From: a virus | Strand: one strand, 5' to 3' | Length of the DNA stretch: 36,663 bases | Virus record (IMG/VR): IMGVR_UViG_3300042507_001284 | Location: 1 to 36,663 of that record | In this document: positions 6,012-12,533 of the stretch, piece by piece | Position numbering within the stretch: the first letter of the stretch is position 1 | How the letters are laid out: every line of letters begins with the position of its first letter | Position numbers and translations under genes: made by a program | Notes under the pieces: generated by a model | Database searches by the model: none | What the model was told of the DNA's origin: nothing | The model's input: only the letters and a program-made list of their open reading frames with translations

Positions 6012-6054
6012 ATGCTTTACACTCCCCCGCACGCATCCACGCGGCCATACAACT

Positions 6055-6510
6055 ATGAGTTTTCATTCACTGCCACTTGTCATCAACGAAGTGCGCGCCA
6101 CAGAGGCGGTGCTTAACCGCATCTACGACGCCGCCAAGCTCGGCTTGAAGGGCGACAACTTAGCGCTTGCCGCAGGCATGGTGCCCACCGCCTACCGGCA
6201 GTTGTGCGAGTTAGACAGAGCGGCGCAGTTGGCCGAACAAAAAGGCCGCGCCGACGGGGAGCTGCTGGCGTCTAAGCAACTGCACAAGGCAGCCGAGCAG
6301 GGCGACGCCAAGGCAGCGCTGGCGGTCTTGCAAAACGTCCACGGCTGGGTAGCCAAGCAGGCCATCACAGTGGACGTCAACCAACAGATCAGCATCCTTG
6401 GCGCACTGGCCGAAGCCGAGCGCAGGGCAGCAGACGTGGTGGACGTTATCGCACACGAACCAAGCCCCGCACTGCAAGCGCGGCTGGCCCCACACAAACA
6501 AAGCGTCTGA
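6055..6510 (+). CDS. Terminase small subunit (putative)
   Basis: This 151-residue protein lies directly before the large terminase with a TGATG overlap, the usual place of the DNA-recognition subunit that selects phage DNA for packaging. The N-terminal ~55 residues (IYDAAKLGLKGDNLALAAGM then PTAYRQLCE) look like a helix-turn-helix. The middle is helical (HKAAEQGDAKAALAVLQNVHG), as in the oligomerisation region of small terminases. Sequence similarity in this family is low, so the call rests on size, predicted fold and position. No ribosome site is visible before the ATG, which is unusual for this genome. Confidence 0.75.
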   Translation: MSFHSLPLVINEVRATEAVLNRIYDAAKLGLKGDNLALAAGMVPTAYRQLCELDRAAQLAEQKGRADGELLASKQLHKAAEQGDAKAALAVLQNVHGWVAKQAITVDVNQQISILGALAEAERRAADVVDVIAHEPSPALQARLAPHKQSV

Positions 6511-8039
6511 TGCAAACCACAATCTATTCGGCTGAAGACGAACAAGAACTCATGGCGCGCCTGTGGGCGCCGCAGTACAAGGACAACCCACTGGCGTTTG
6601 TGCTGTACACGTTCCCGTGGGGCGTCAAGGGCACGCCGCTGGAACACTTCAGTGGCCCACGCAAATGGCAGCGCGAGGTGCTCCAGCAGATCGCCGAGCA
6701 CATCAAACAGAACAAAGGTCAGGTGGACTTCAACACCCTACGCCACGCGGTGTCATCAGGGCGCGGTATCGGCAAGTCGGCGTTAGTCTCATGGATCGTG
6801 ATCTGGATGCTGTCCACACGCATCGGCTCGACGACCATCGTGTCGGCTAACAGTGAGTCGCAGCTCCGCTCGATCACATGGGCCGAGATCACTAAGTGGC
6901 TGGCGATGTCGCTCAACAGCCACTGGTTCGAGGTGTCAGCCACCAGGCTGATGCCAGCCAAGTGGCTGACCGAGCTGGTCGAGCGTGACCTGAAAAAAGG
7001 CACGCGTTACTGGGGCGTTGAGGGCAGGCTCTGGTCAGCGGAGAACCCAGACGCTTACGCGGGTGTGCACAACTTCGACGGCGTGATGGTAATCTTCGAC
7101 GAGGCCAGCGGTATTGACGACGCCATCTGGGCGGTAACGGCGGGTTTCTTTACAGAGAACACGCCGAACCGCTTTTGGCTGGCGTTTTCCAACCCACGGC
7201 GCAACAGCGGGTATTTCTACGAAACATTCCACAGCAAGCGCGAGTTCTGGCAGACCAAGGTGGTGGACGCGCGCACGGTGGAGGGCACGGACAAGCAGGT
7301 CTACCAGCAGATCATCGACGAATACGGGGCCGACTCATCGCAGGCGCACGTTGAGGTGTACGGCGAGTTTCCAAACGCTGGCGACGACCAGTTCATCTCC
7401 AGCATGGTGGTGGACGACGCCATGAAGCGGCCCCTGCACAAAGACCCAAGCGCGCCGGTCATCATCGGCGTGGACCCAGCGCGGTTCGGGGCAGACGCCA
7501 CCGTGCTGGCCGTGCGGCAAGGGCGGGACATCGTGCGGATCATTCGGCACAGGGGCGACGACACCATGACGGTGGTCGGGCACGTCATCGACGCCATCGA
7601 AGAATTCAAGCCCGCGATGGTGTTCATCGACGAGGGTGGCCTGGGAGCGGGCATCGTGGACCGGCTCAAAGAGCAGCGCTACAAGATCAAGGGCGTCAAC
7701 TTCGGCTGGAAGTCCAAGAACCCGGCCATGTACGGCAACATGCGGGCGCAAATCTGGGGCGACATGCGCGACTGGCTCAAGTCGGCCAGCATCCCCAACG
7801 ACAGGTTCTTGAAAACCGACCTGATCTCACCTATGATGAAGCCGGACTCCAAAGGATCGATCTTCTTGGAGTCGAAAAAGGACATGAAAGCGCGAGGTTT
7901 GGCATCACCAGACGCTGCCGACGCCATAGCGCTGACATTTTCGTACCCGGTCGCAAACCGCGAGGGGTACAATTCTCGTAACACAATTCGTACACTGGCG
8001 CCCAGCCGCGCGGTGGCAACTGGATGGATGGGGTCGTAA
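6510..8039 (+). CDS. Terminase large subunit
   Basis: The 509-residue packaging motor ATPase and nuclease. The ATPase has a P-loop at residues 82-90 (SSGRGIGKS, Lys89) and Walker B VMVIFDE at 192-198. The C-terminal RNase H-like nuclease has its three acidic sites in GVDPARFGAD (Asp322), MVFIDEGG (Asp374) and SPDAADAIAL (Asp468/Asp471). It forms the packaging complex at the portal with the small subunit upstream. Length and motif order are standard for a full-length protein. It starts in a TGATG overlap and its TAA overlaps the next ATG, so it belongs to one continuous translation unit. Confidence 0.95.
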   Translation: MQTTIYSAEDEQELMARLWAPQYKDNPLAFVLYTFPWGVKGTPLEHFSGPRKWQREVLQQIAEHIKQNKGQVDFNTLRHAVSSGRGIGKSALVSWIVIWMLSTRIGSTTIVSANSESQLRSITWAEITKWLAMSLNSHWFEVSATRLMPAKWLTELVERDLKKGTRYWGVEGRLWSAENPDAYAGVHNFDGVMVIFDEASGIDDAIWAVTAGFFTENTPNRFWLAFSNPRRNSGYFYETFHSKREFWQTKVVDARTVEGTDKQVYQQIIDEYGADSSQAHVEVYGEFPNAGDDQFISSMVVDDAMKRPLHKDPSAPVIIGVDPARFGADATVLAVRQGRDIVRIIRHRGDDTMTVVGHVIDAIEEFKPAMVFIDEGGLGAGIVDRLKEQRYKIKGVNFGWKSKNPAMYGNMRAQIWGDMRDWLKSASIPNDRFLKTDLISPMMKPDSKGSIFLESKKDMKARGLASPDAADAIALTFSYPVANREGYNSRNTIRTLAPSRAVATGWMGS

Positions 8040-8302
8040 TGGCTACAAAGAAAAGCGTATCACTGTCTGTTGGACGCGGCGAGAAACTGCCCGTGTCCAA
8101 GGGTGCTGGGCTGACTGCCAAAGGCCGCGAGAAATACAATCGGGAAACCGGCTCCAACTTGAAGCCTCCCGCTCCGAACCCCAAAACCAAGGCCGATGCG
8201 GGGCGTAAAGCTGCGTTTTGCGCCCGAATGGAGGGGGTTGTCAAGAACGCCAAAGGCGATGCGGAACGCGCCAAGGCATCACTCAAACGATGGAAGTGCT
8301 GA
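8039..8302 (+). CDS. DUF6321-like small basic phage protein, 87 residues
   Basis: The protein begins MATKKSVSLSVGRGEKLPVS and carries GAGLTAKGREKYNR, NLKPPAPNPKTK, a single FCARM and a C-terminal AERAKASLKRWKC. This pattern belongs to a small family of phage proteins, from memory DUF6321, found in many aquatic phage genomes; the function is unknown. It is strongly basic, so DNA or capsid association is possible. The ATG at 8039 overlaps the terminase TAA by one base; an in-frame ATG at 8024 lies inside the terminase gene and is less likely. Confidence 0.8.
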   Translation: MATKKSVSLSVGRGEKLPVSKGAGLTAKGREKYNRETGSNLKPPAPNPKTKADAGRKAAFCARMEGVVKNAKGDAERAKASLKRWKC

Positions 8303-8304
8303 TC

Positions 8305-8469
8305 ATGGCTACAAAACCCGGACTCTACGCCAACATCCACGCCAAACGCGAGCGCATTGCTGCCGGTTCTGGCGAAAAGATGCGCAAACCCGGCTCTGCT
8401 GGCGCACCCACGGCCAAAGACTTCAAAGAGTCGGCCAAAACGGCCAAAAAGCCAGCGAAAGGTAAATGA
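8305..8469 (+). CDS. Small basic phage protein, 54 residues
   Basis: The protein begins MATKPGLYANIHAKRERI and contains GSGEKMRKPGSAGAPTAKDF, ending in a Lys/Ala-rich tail. Very similar small proteins (MATKxGLYANIHAKRxRI...GEKMRKPG) recur in phage and metagenome contigs next to terminase or portal genes; no function is known. The ATG at 8305 is chosen because GGAAG lies 8 bases ahead; upstream in-frame ATGs lie inside the preceding gene. It sits between two other small basic proteins, so the three may form a set for DNA or capsid handling. Confidence 0.75.
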   Translation: MATKPGLYANIHAKRERIAAGSGEKMRKPGSAGAPTAKDFKESAKTAKKPAKGK

Positions 8470-8618
8470 TGCCACTCGTCAAAAGTGCCTCAAAAGAGGC
8501 GTTTCGCAAGAATGTAAAGGCCGAAGTGGCCTCTGGCAAGCCCGTCAAACAGGCCGTTGCTATCGCCTACTCTGTCAAGCGCGAAGCCCAAAAACCAGCC
8601 CAAAAGAGCAAAAAATGA
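8469..8618 (+). CDS. Small basic phage protein, 49 residues
   Basis: The protein begins MPLVKSASKEAFRKNVKAEV and includes GKPVKQAVAIAYSVKR, a pattern I recognise from small conserved proteins near head genes in many phages and prophages, with no assigned function. Two adjacent ATG codons (8466 and 8469) could start it; both overlap the previous stop. It ends at TGA 8616-8618, overlapping the next gene's ATG as ATGA. It is rich in Lys and Ala and predicted helical. Confidence 0.75.
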   Translation: MPLVKSASKEAFRKNVKAEVASGKPVKQAVAIAYSVKREAQKPAQKSKK

Positions 8619-8857
8619 CCCTTCGTGCCATGCAAAACTGCCTGATCATCCAGCGTGATGTCGAAAAACATCCGCTGTTTGTGCTCCCACTCGACGAAAG
8701 CGGCGAGACAGGCATCGTGGTATCGGCTGGGCCGGACTGCAAAGAACTCAAGTCCGGTGATCACGTATACTTTGGGGTAGGGCAAGAATTTGCGCACGGT
8801 GGCACGAAGTACGTTGTCATCCGCGAACCCCATGTTTTAGGAGTCTTGAATGGCTGA
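8615..8857 (+). CDS. GroES-like co-chaperonin fold protein, 80 residues
   Basis: The protein begins MTLRAMQNCLIIQRDV. It shows the short beta-barrel pattern of GroES/Hsp10: GIVVSAGPD, then ELKSGDHVYFG, then TKYVVIREPHVLGVL, matching the G.V...G / l..Gd.V.f / y.vv.e.dilgvl signature. It is somewhat shorter than bacterial GroES (about 95 residues) and the mobile loop is reduced. Phage co-chaperonins such as T4 gp31 help the host GroEL fold the coat protein, and a gene just before the portal fits that role. The start is the ATG overlapping the previous stop. It could instead be a GroES-like barrel with a structural role. Confidence 0.6.
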   Translation: MTLRAMQNCLIIQRDVEKHPLFVLPLDESGETGIVVSAGPDCKELKSGDHVYFGVGQEFAHGGTKYVVIREPHVLGVLNG

Positions 8858-11048
8858 TCCTACCGGCATCGTAGCCGCAGCAGCAGTTGCTGTCGGCGGT
8901 TCGGCCAGAAACCAAAGCGAAGCTGACATTCTGGCAACCGCTCGATCACGTCTTGATCTGGCGGTGTCTGCGCTCTCCGAATCTCGTGAAGACGAGGTTG
9001 ACGACCTGAAGTTTTACGCCGGATCGCCCGACAACCACTGGCAGTGGCCTGCCGATGTGCTGGCAACCCGTGGCGCTGTGCAGGGTCAGACCATCAACGC
9101 GCGCCCGTGCCTAACCATCAACAAGCTGCCGCAGCACGTTCGTCAAGTGACCAACGACATGCGGCAAAACCGACCTGGCGCCAAAGTCATTCCGGTGGAC
9201 GACAAGGCCGATTTGGAAGTCGCCGAGGTTTTGAATGGCATGATTCGCCATATCGAATACATCTCTGACGCTGACGTGGCCTATGACACGGCCTGCGAGA
9301 ACCAGGTGGCCTATGGCGAGGGCTACATCCGCATCCTGACCGAGTATTGCGACGACGACACATTCGACCAAGACATCAAGATTGGCCGCGTTCGCAACAG
9401 TTTCTCGGTCTACATGGACCCCACGATCCAAGACCCAACCGGTGCAGACGCCAAGTGGTGCTTTATCACCGAAGACGTGACAAAAGCCGACTATGAGCGC
9501 ATGTACCCCGATGCAGCGCCCATCACCACGCTGCAATCACTCGGCGTAGGCGACCAGTCGATCTCTAACTGGCTCAACGAAGACACGATCCGCATTGCGG
9601 ATTACTACTACGTTGACTACGACCGCGCCACGCTGAACTTGTACCCTGGCAACGTCACGGCATTTGCTGGCACGCCCGAGGACAAAGACTTGCGCGCTGT
9701 CTATGGCAAGCCCAAGCGCTCACGCGAGGCCGACCGCGCCCGCGTGAAGTACTGCAAGATCAACGGCTACGAAATCCTTGAGAAAAACGAGTGGGCTGGA
9801 CAGTGGATTCCTGTGGTCCGTATTGTCGGCAACGAGTTCGAGGTCGATGGCCGTTTGTACGTGTCGGGCTTGGTGCGCAACGCCAAGGATGCCCAGCGCA
9901 TGTACAACTACTGGGTCAGCCAAGAAGCTGAGATGCTGGCGCTGGCCCCCAAGGCTCCGTTCATCGGCTACGGTGGACAGTTTGAGGGCTACGAGGAAAA
10001 GTGGAAGACGGCCAACACGAACAACTGGCCGTACCTTGAGATCAATCCTGACGTTACAGACGGTCAGGGCGCTGTGCTGCCACTACCCCAGCGGGCGCAG
10101 CCCCCAATGGCCTCCAGCGGCCTGCTGCAAGCCAAATCGGGCGCGTCTGAGGACATCAAAGCCACGACAGGTCAGTACAACGCATCGCTGGGTCAGGGTG
10201 GCAACGAACGCTCCGGCAAAGCCATTCTTGCGCGTCAGCGTGAGGGTGATGTGGGCACATACCACTACGGTGACAACCTGACTCGCGGTGTGCGTCACAT
10301 CGCTCGTCAACTGGTCGATCTGATCCCTAAGATTTACGACACGCAGCGCGTTGCCCGAATCATCGGCGAAGACGGTGTGACGAAAATGGCGAAGATTAAC
10401 CCTGATCAGGAAGAACCGGTGCGTGAAGTGCGCAACCAAGAGGGCATCATCATCGACAAAATCTACAACCCCGGTGTGGGTAAGTACGATGTCGTGGCGA
10501 CCACTGGCCCAGGCTACGCTACCAAGCGCCAAGAAGCACTTGATGCGATGGGCCAGCTGTTGCAGGGTAATCCTCAACTGTGGGCCGTGGCTGGTGATTT
10601 GTTCGTCAAGAACATGGACTGGCCTGGTGCTCAAGAGATGGCAAAGCGTTTTGCCAAGACCATTGATCCGAAGCTGATCAATGATGGTGAGCAATCGCCC
10701 GAGTTGCAAGCAGCCCAGCAGCAGATTCAGGCAATGAATCAGCAGATGGAGCAACTGGTCGGAATGCTGGAGAACGTCAAGAACTCCGAGATTGGCCGCA
10801 CCAACGAGATCAAAGAGTTCGAGGCGATGGTCAAGGCGTATGCCGCCGAAACACAGCGTATTGCCGCTGTTCAGGCCAGCATGACGCCCGAGCAAATCCA
10901 AGACATCGTGATGGGCACCATCGCGGCTGCACTCGACACCGGCGACCTGGTGGCAGGGATGCCTCAGATGCCTCCGCAGCAGTTGCCCGACATGGGTGAG
11001 GCTATGCCTGCGCCAGCGCCTGAACAACCGATGGGAGCACCCGTATGA
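8850..11048 (+). CDS. Portal protein (P22 gp1-like)
   Basis: This 732-residue protein forms the dodecameric ring through which DNA enters and leaves the head. Length and content fit the P22-type portal family: an N-terminal helical region, NARPCLTINKLPQHVRQVTN and DMRQNRPGAKVIP near residues 83-113, then YGEGYIRI and a long stem/crown region. The C-terminal ~100 residues are Gln-rich and coiled (QAAQQQIQAMNQQMEQL), then Pro/Met-rich, resembling the extended barrel of P22 portal. The start has AGGAG 7 bases ahead and overlaps the previous gene by 8 bases. The end overlaps the next gene as ATGA. Confidence 0.92.
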   Translation: MADPTGIVAAAAVAVGGSARNQSEADILATARSRLDLAVSALSESREDEVDDLKFYAGSPDNHWQWPADVLATRGAVQGQTINARPCLTINKLPQHVRQVTNDMRQNRPGAKVIPVDDKADLEVAEVLNGMIRHIEYISDADVAYDTACENQVAYGEGYIRILTEYCDDDTFDQDIKIGRVRNSFSVYMDPTIQDPTGADAKWCFITEDVTKADYERMYPDAAPITTLQSLGVGDQSISNWLNEDTIRIADYYYVDYDRATLNLYPGNVTAFAGTPEDKDLRAVYGKPKRSREADRARVKYCKINGYEILEKNEWAGQWIPVVRIVGNEFEVDGRLYVSGLVRNAKDAQRMYNYWVSQEAEMLALAPKAPFIGYGGQFEGYEEKWKTANTNNWPYLEINPDVTDGQGAVLPLPQRAQPPMASSGLLQAKSGASEDIKATTGQYNASLGQGGNERSGKAILARQREGDVGTYHYGDNLTRGVRHIARQLVDLIPKIYDTQRVARIIGEDGVTKMAKINPDQEEPVREVRNQEGIIIDKIYNPGVGKYDVVATTGPGYATKRQEALDAMGQLLQGNPQLWAVAGDLFVKNMDWPGAQEMAKRFAKTIDPKLINDGEQSPELQAAQQQIQAMNQQMEQLVGMLENVKNSEIGRTNEIKEFEAMVKAYAAETQRIAAVQASMTPEQIQDIVMGTIAAALDTGDLVAGMPQMPPQQLPDMGEAMPAPAPEQPMGAPV

Positions 11049-11416
11049 GCAAATGCACTTGCGCCGACTTTGTAGGCGCATTGTTCTTGGCCCGAGATGT
11101 GGCGCACAGCGTCCACCTCAACACCCGCAGTTTCTCCAAGCATTCTGCGCTGAACACGTTCTACGACGAAATAATCGATCTGGCTGACGGTTTTGCCGAA
11201 GCCTACCAAGGGCGGCATGGCCTGATCGGCCCCATCTCGTTGCAGTCGGCCAAGAAGACATCCAACATCGTTGAGTTTCTTGAAGCCTCGCTGGCCGAGA
11301 TCGAAGAAATGCGGTACGAGTTCATTGACAAAACCGATTCAGCGCTTCAAAACCTGATCGACGGCATCATTGAGTTGTATCTGAGCACACTGTACAAGCT
11401 AAAATTCTTAGCATAA
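11045..11416 (+). CDS. DUF5856-like, possibly ferritin/Dps-like helical protein
   Basis: A 123-residue all-helical protein. It begins MSKCTCADFVGALFLARDVA and continues HSVHLNTRSFSKHSALNTFY and DEIIDLADGFAEAYQG. The pattern (LARDVAHxxHLxTxSFxxHxALxxFYDxIxDLAD) belongs to a phage family, from memory DUF5856, that resembles the Dps/ferritin four-helix fold with His/Asp/Glu residues on the first two helices. The function is unproven; DNA protection or capsid association is possible. It is coupled to the portal by an ATGA overlap and is the last gene before a 52-base gap with a promoter-like sequence. Confidence 0.75.
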   Translation: MSKCTCADFVGALFLARDVAHSVHLNTRSFSKHSALNTFYDEIIDLADGFAEAYQGRHGLIGPISLQSAKKTSNIVEFLEASLAEIEEMRYEFIDKTDSALQNLIDGIIELYLSTLYKLKFLA

Positions 11417-11419
11417 CCG

Positions 11420-11449
11420 TTGTGCAATAATTGCCAGCAGTGGTACATT
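11420..11449 (+). promoter_or_regulatory. Possible internal late promoter
   Basis: TTGTGC (11420-11425), an 18-base spacer and TACATT (11444-11449) lie in the 52-base gap before the gene at 11469. TTGTGCAA here is the complement of the TTGCACAA core found at the 33.55 kb promoters and at 5.38 kb. The match to sigma-70 is moderate. Confidence 0.35.
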
Positions 11450-11468
11450 TATGAAAATAGGAGTTGTC

Positions 11469-11771
11469 ATGGAACTTTTAAGACCTCTGGCCGATGGAGT
11501 ATTCCCGGCAGCGACTGTTGCCTACACGGGCACTGCTGGCTCAACCAGCACTTGGGCCGCTGGTCCTCAAGGTGTTGTCATCTGGGCAACCACTCCGTGC
11601 TACGTTGTTGTGGGCGAAGGCGTTACCGCCACCACGGCAAGCACCCCAATTCCCGCATTTACACCAATTCCGTTCACCGTGCCTGAGGGCACAGGTGCTC
11701 CTTGGCGCGTCAGCGCGATCCAAGTGTCAACGGGCGGCTCGGTTTACTGCAAACCCATAAACATCCGATGA
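11469..11771 (+). CDS. Putative virion structural protein, 100 residues
   Basis: The protein begins MELLRPLADGVFPAATVAYT and is rich in Thr, Ala, Gly and Val with beta-strand character, typical of decoration or tail appendage proteins. A single CYVVVGEGVTA strand and the PIPAFTPIPFTVPEG segment are notable. The ATG at 11469 is chosen over one at 11451 because AGGAG (11457-11461) lies 7 bases ahead. Its stop overlaps the next ATG. The role is inferred from context between portal and tail fibre genes. Confidence 0.7.
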   Translation: MELLRPLADGVFPAATVAYTGTAGSTSTWAAGPQGVVIWATTPCYVVVGEGVTATTASTPIPAFTPIPFTVPEGTGAPWRVSAIQVSTGGSVYCKPINIR

Positions 11772-11932
11772 GTTTCGGGGTTGCCATCAGAAATGCTGTG
11801 TCCATCGGGCTGGGCGGCATCGCCTCGCTCTTTTCTGGCACGATTGACAGCAGCTTGACAGTAGACAATCTACTGACAGAATCTGGGGCAAACCTTGTTC
11901 AAGAAAATGGCGATTACATCCTTCTGGAGTGA
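11768..11932 (+). CDS. Small protein with LLTESG module, 54 residues
   Basis: The protein begins MSFGVAIRNAVSIGLGGIAS and ends with LLTESGANLVQENGDYILLE. The C-terminal module is a repeating phage element (LLTESGxxLVxExG) that occurs twice more in the tail protein at 19375-21036. The N-terminal half is hydrophobic and Gly-rich and might insert in a membrane or pack in a virion. The ATG overlaps the previous stop as ATGA. The function is unknown, probably structural. Confidence 0.65.
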   Translation: MSFGVAIRNAVSIGLGGIASLFSGTIDSSLTVDNLLTESGANLVQENGDYILLE

Positions 11933-11936
11933 ATAA

Positions 11937-12524
11937 ATGGCTGATCTTAAAATTTCCCAGTTGCCGTTAGCAACGACCCCGCTTGCAGGCACGGAAGTCC
12001 TGCCCATTGTTCAGACCGGTACGACCAAACAGGTGGCTGTTAACAACATTTTGCCTGCTGGTGCCACTACGGCAACCAACACCCAGACGCTGACAAACAA
12101 GACGATTGCTTTTGCAGACAACACCCTGACCGGTGTTGCAGGCACCACGGCAACTCAGACCCTGACCAACAAAACCATCGAAGCTGGCACGTTTACCAAC
12201 GGCTACACCGAGGAAATTGTCACTGCCAACACTGGCACAGCTTACACAATTGACCTCGCCAATGGTTCTGTGCAGTACCTGACATTGACAGGCAACTGCA
12301 CTTACACTTTCCCCACCCCCGTTGCTGGCCGCTCGTTCATCTTGATTCAACGTCAAGACGGTACAGGCGGTCGCACAGTGACATGGCCTGCATCGGTCGA
12401 TTGGCCGTCAGCCACAGCGCCCACATTGACCAGTACGGCCAACCGTGTGGACAAATTTGTATTTACAGCCATTGACGGATCGAATTGGCTTGGTTCAAAC
12501 GCAGGCCAGAACTACACCGTCTAA
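11937..12524 (+). CDS. Tail fibre/appendage protein, 195 residues
   Basis: The protein begins MADLKISQLPLATTPLAGTE, the common N-terminal start of phage fibre and appendage proteins that attach to the tail. The TQTLTNKTI segment occurs twice (about residues 49-57 and 74-82), a short fibre-shaft repeat seen in many phage receptor proteins. The C-terminal part is beta-rich (YLTLTGNCTYTFPTP, then RQDGTGGRTVTWP), like fibre tip domains. A ribosome site GGAG lies 8 bases before the ATG. It precedes the larger fibre gene and probably shares in host attachment. Confidence 0.75.
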   Translation: MADLKISQLPLATTPLAGTEVLPIVQTGTTKQVAVNNILPAGATTATNTQTLTNKTIAFADNTLTGVAGTTATQTLTNKTIEAGTFTNGYTEEIVTANTGTAYTIDLANGSVQYLTLTGNCTYTFPTPVAGRSFILIQRQDGTGGRTVTWPASVDWPSATAPTLTSTANRVDKFVFTAIDGSNWLGSNAGQNYTV

Positions 12525-12533
12525 GGGGTACAA

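Larger units (their letters stand above)
5326..6054. other. Non-coding repeat region: candidate replication origin / control region
   Basis: About 730 bases between a leftward and a rightward operon hold no gene I can support. They contain 15 exact GTGGAC/GTCCAC hexamers, two copies of a 28-bp block, three 16-bp tandem repeats, a perfect hairpin, a TGCACAAATGTGCA palindrome (5378-5391), AT-rich tracts near 5549-5585 and a G-rich run near 5938-5965. Divergent genes, iteron-like repeats, DnaA-box-like 9-mers and AT-rich DNA together are typical of a replication origin or a multi-operator control region. Which one it is cannot be decided from sequence alone. Confidence 0.7.

Noticed and set aside
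10083-11081. Long antisense open frame over the portal gene (332 residues)
   Set aside because: It mirrors the portal frame in G+C-rich DNA, has no ribosome site or recognisable domain, and the portal on the other strand is certain.
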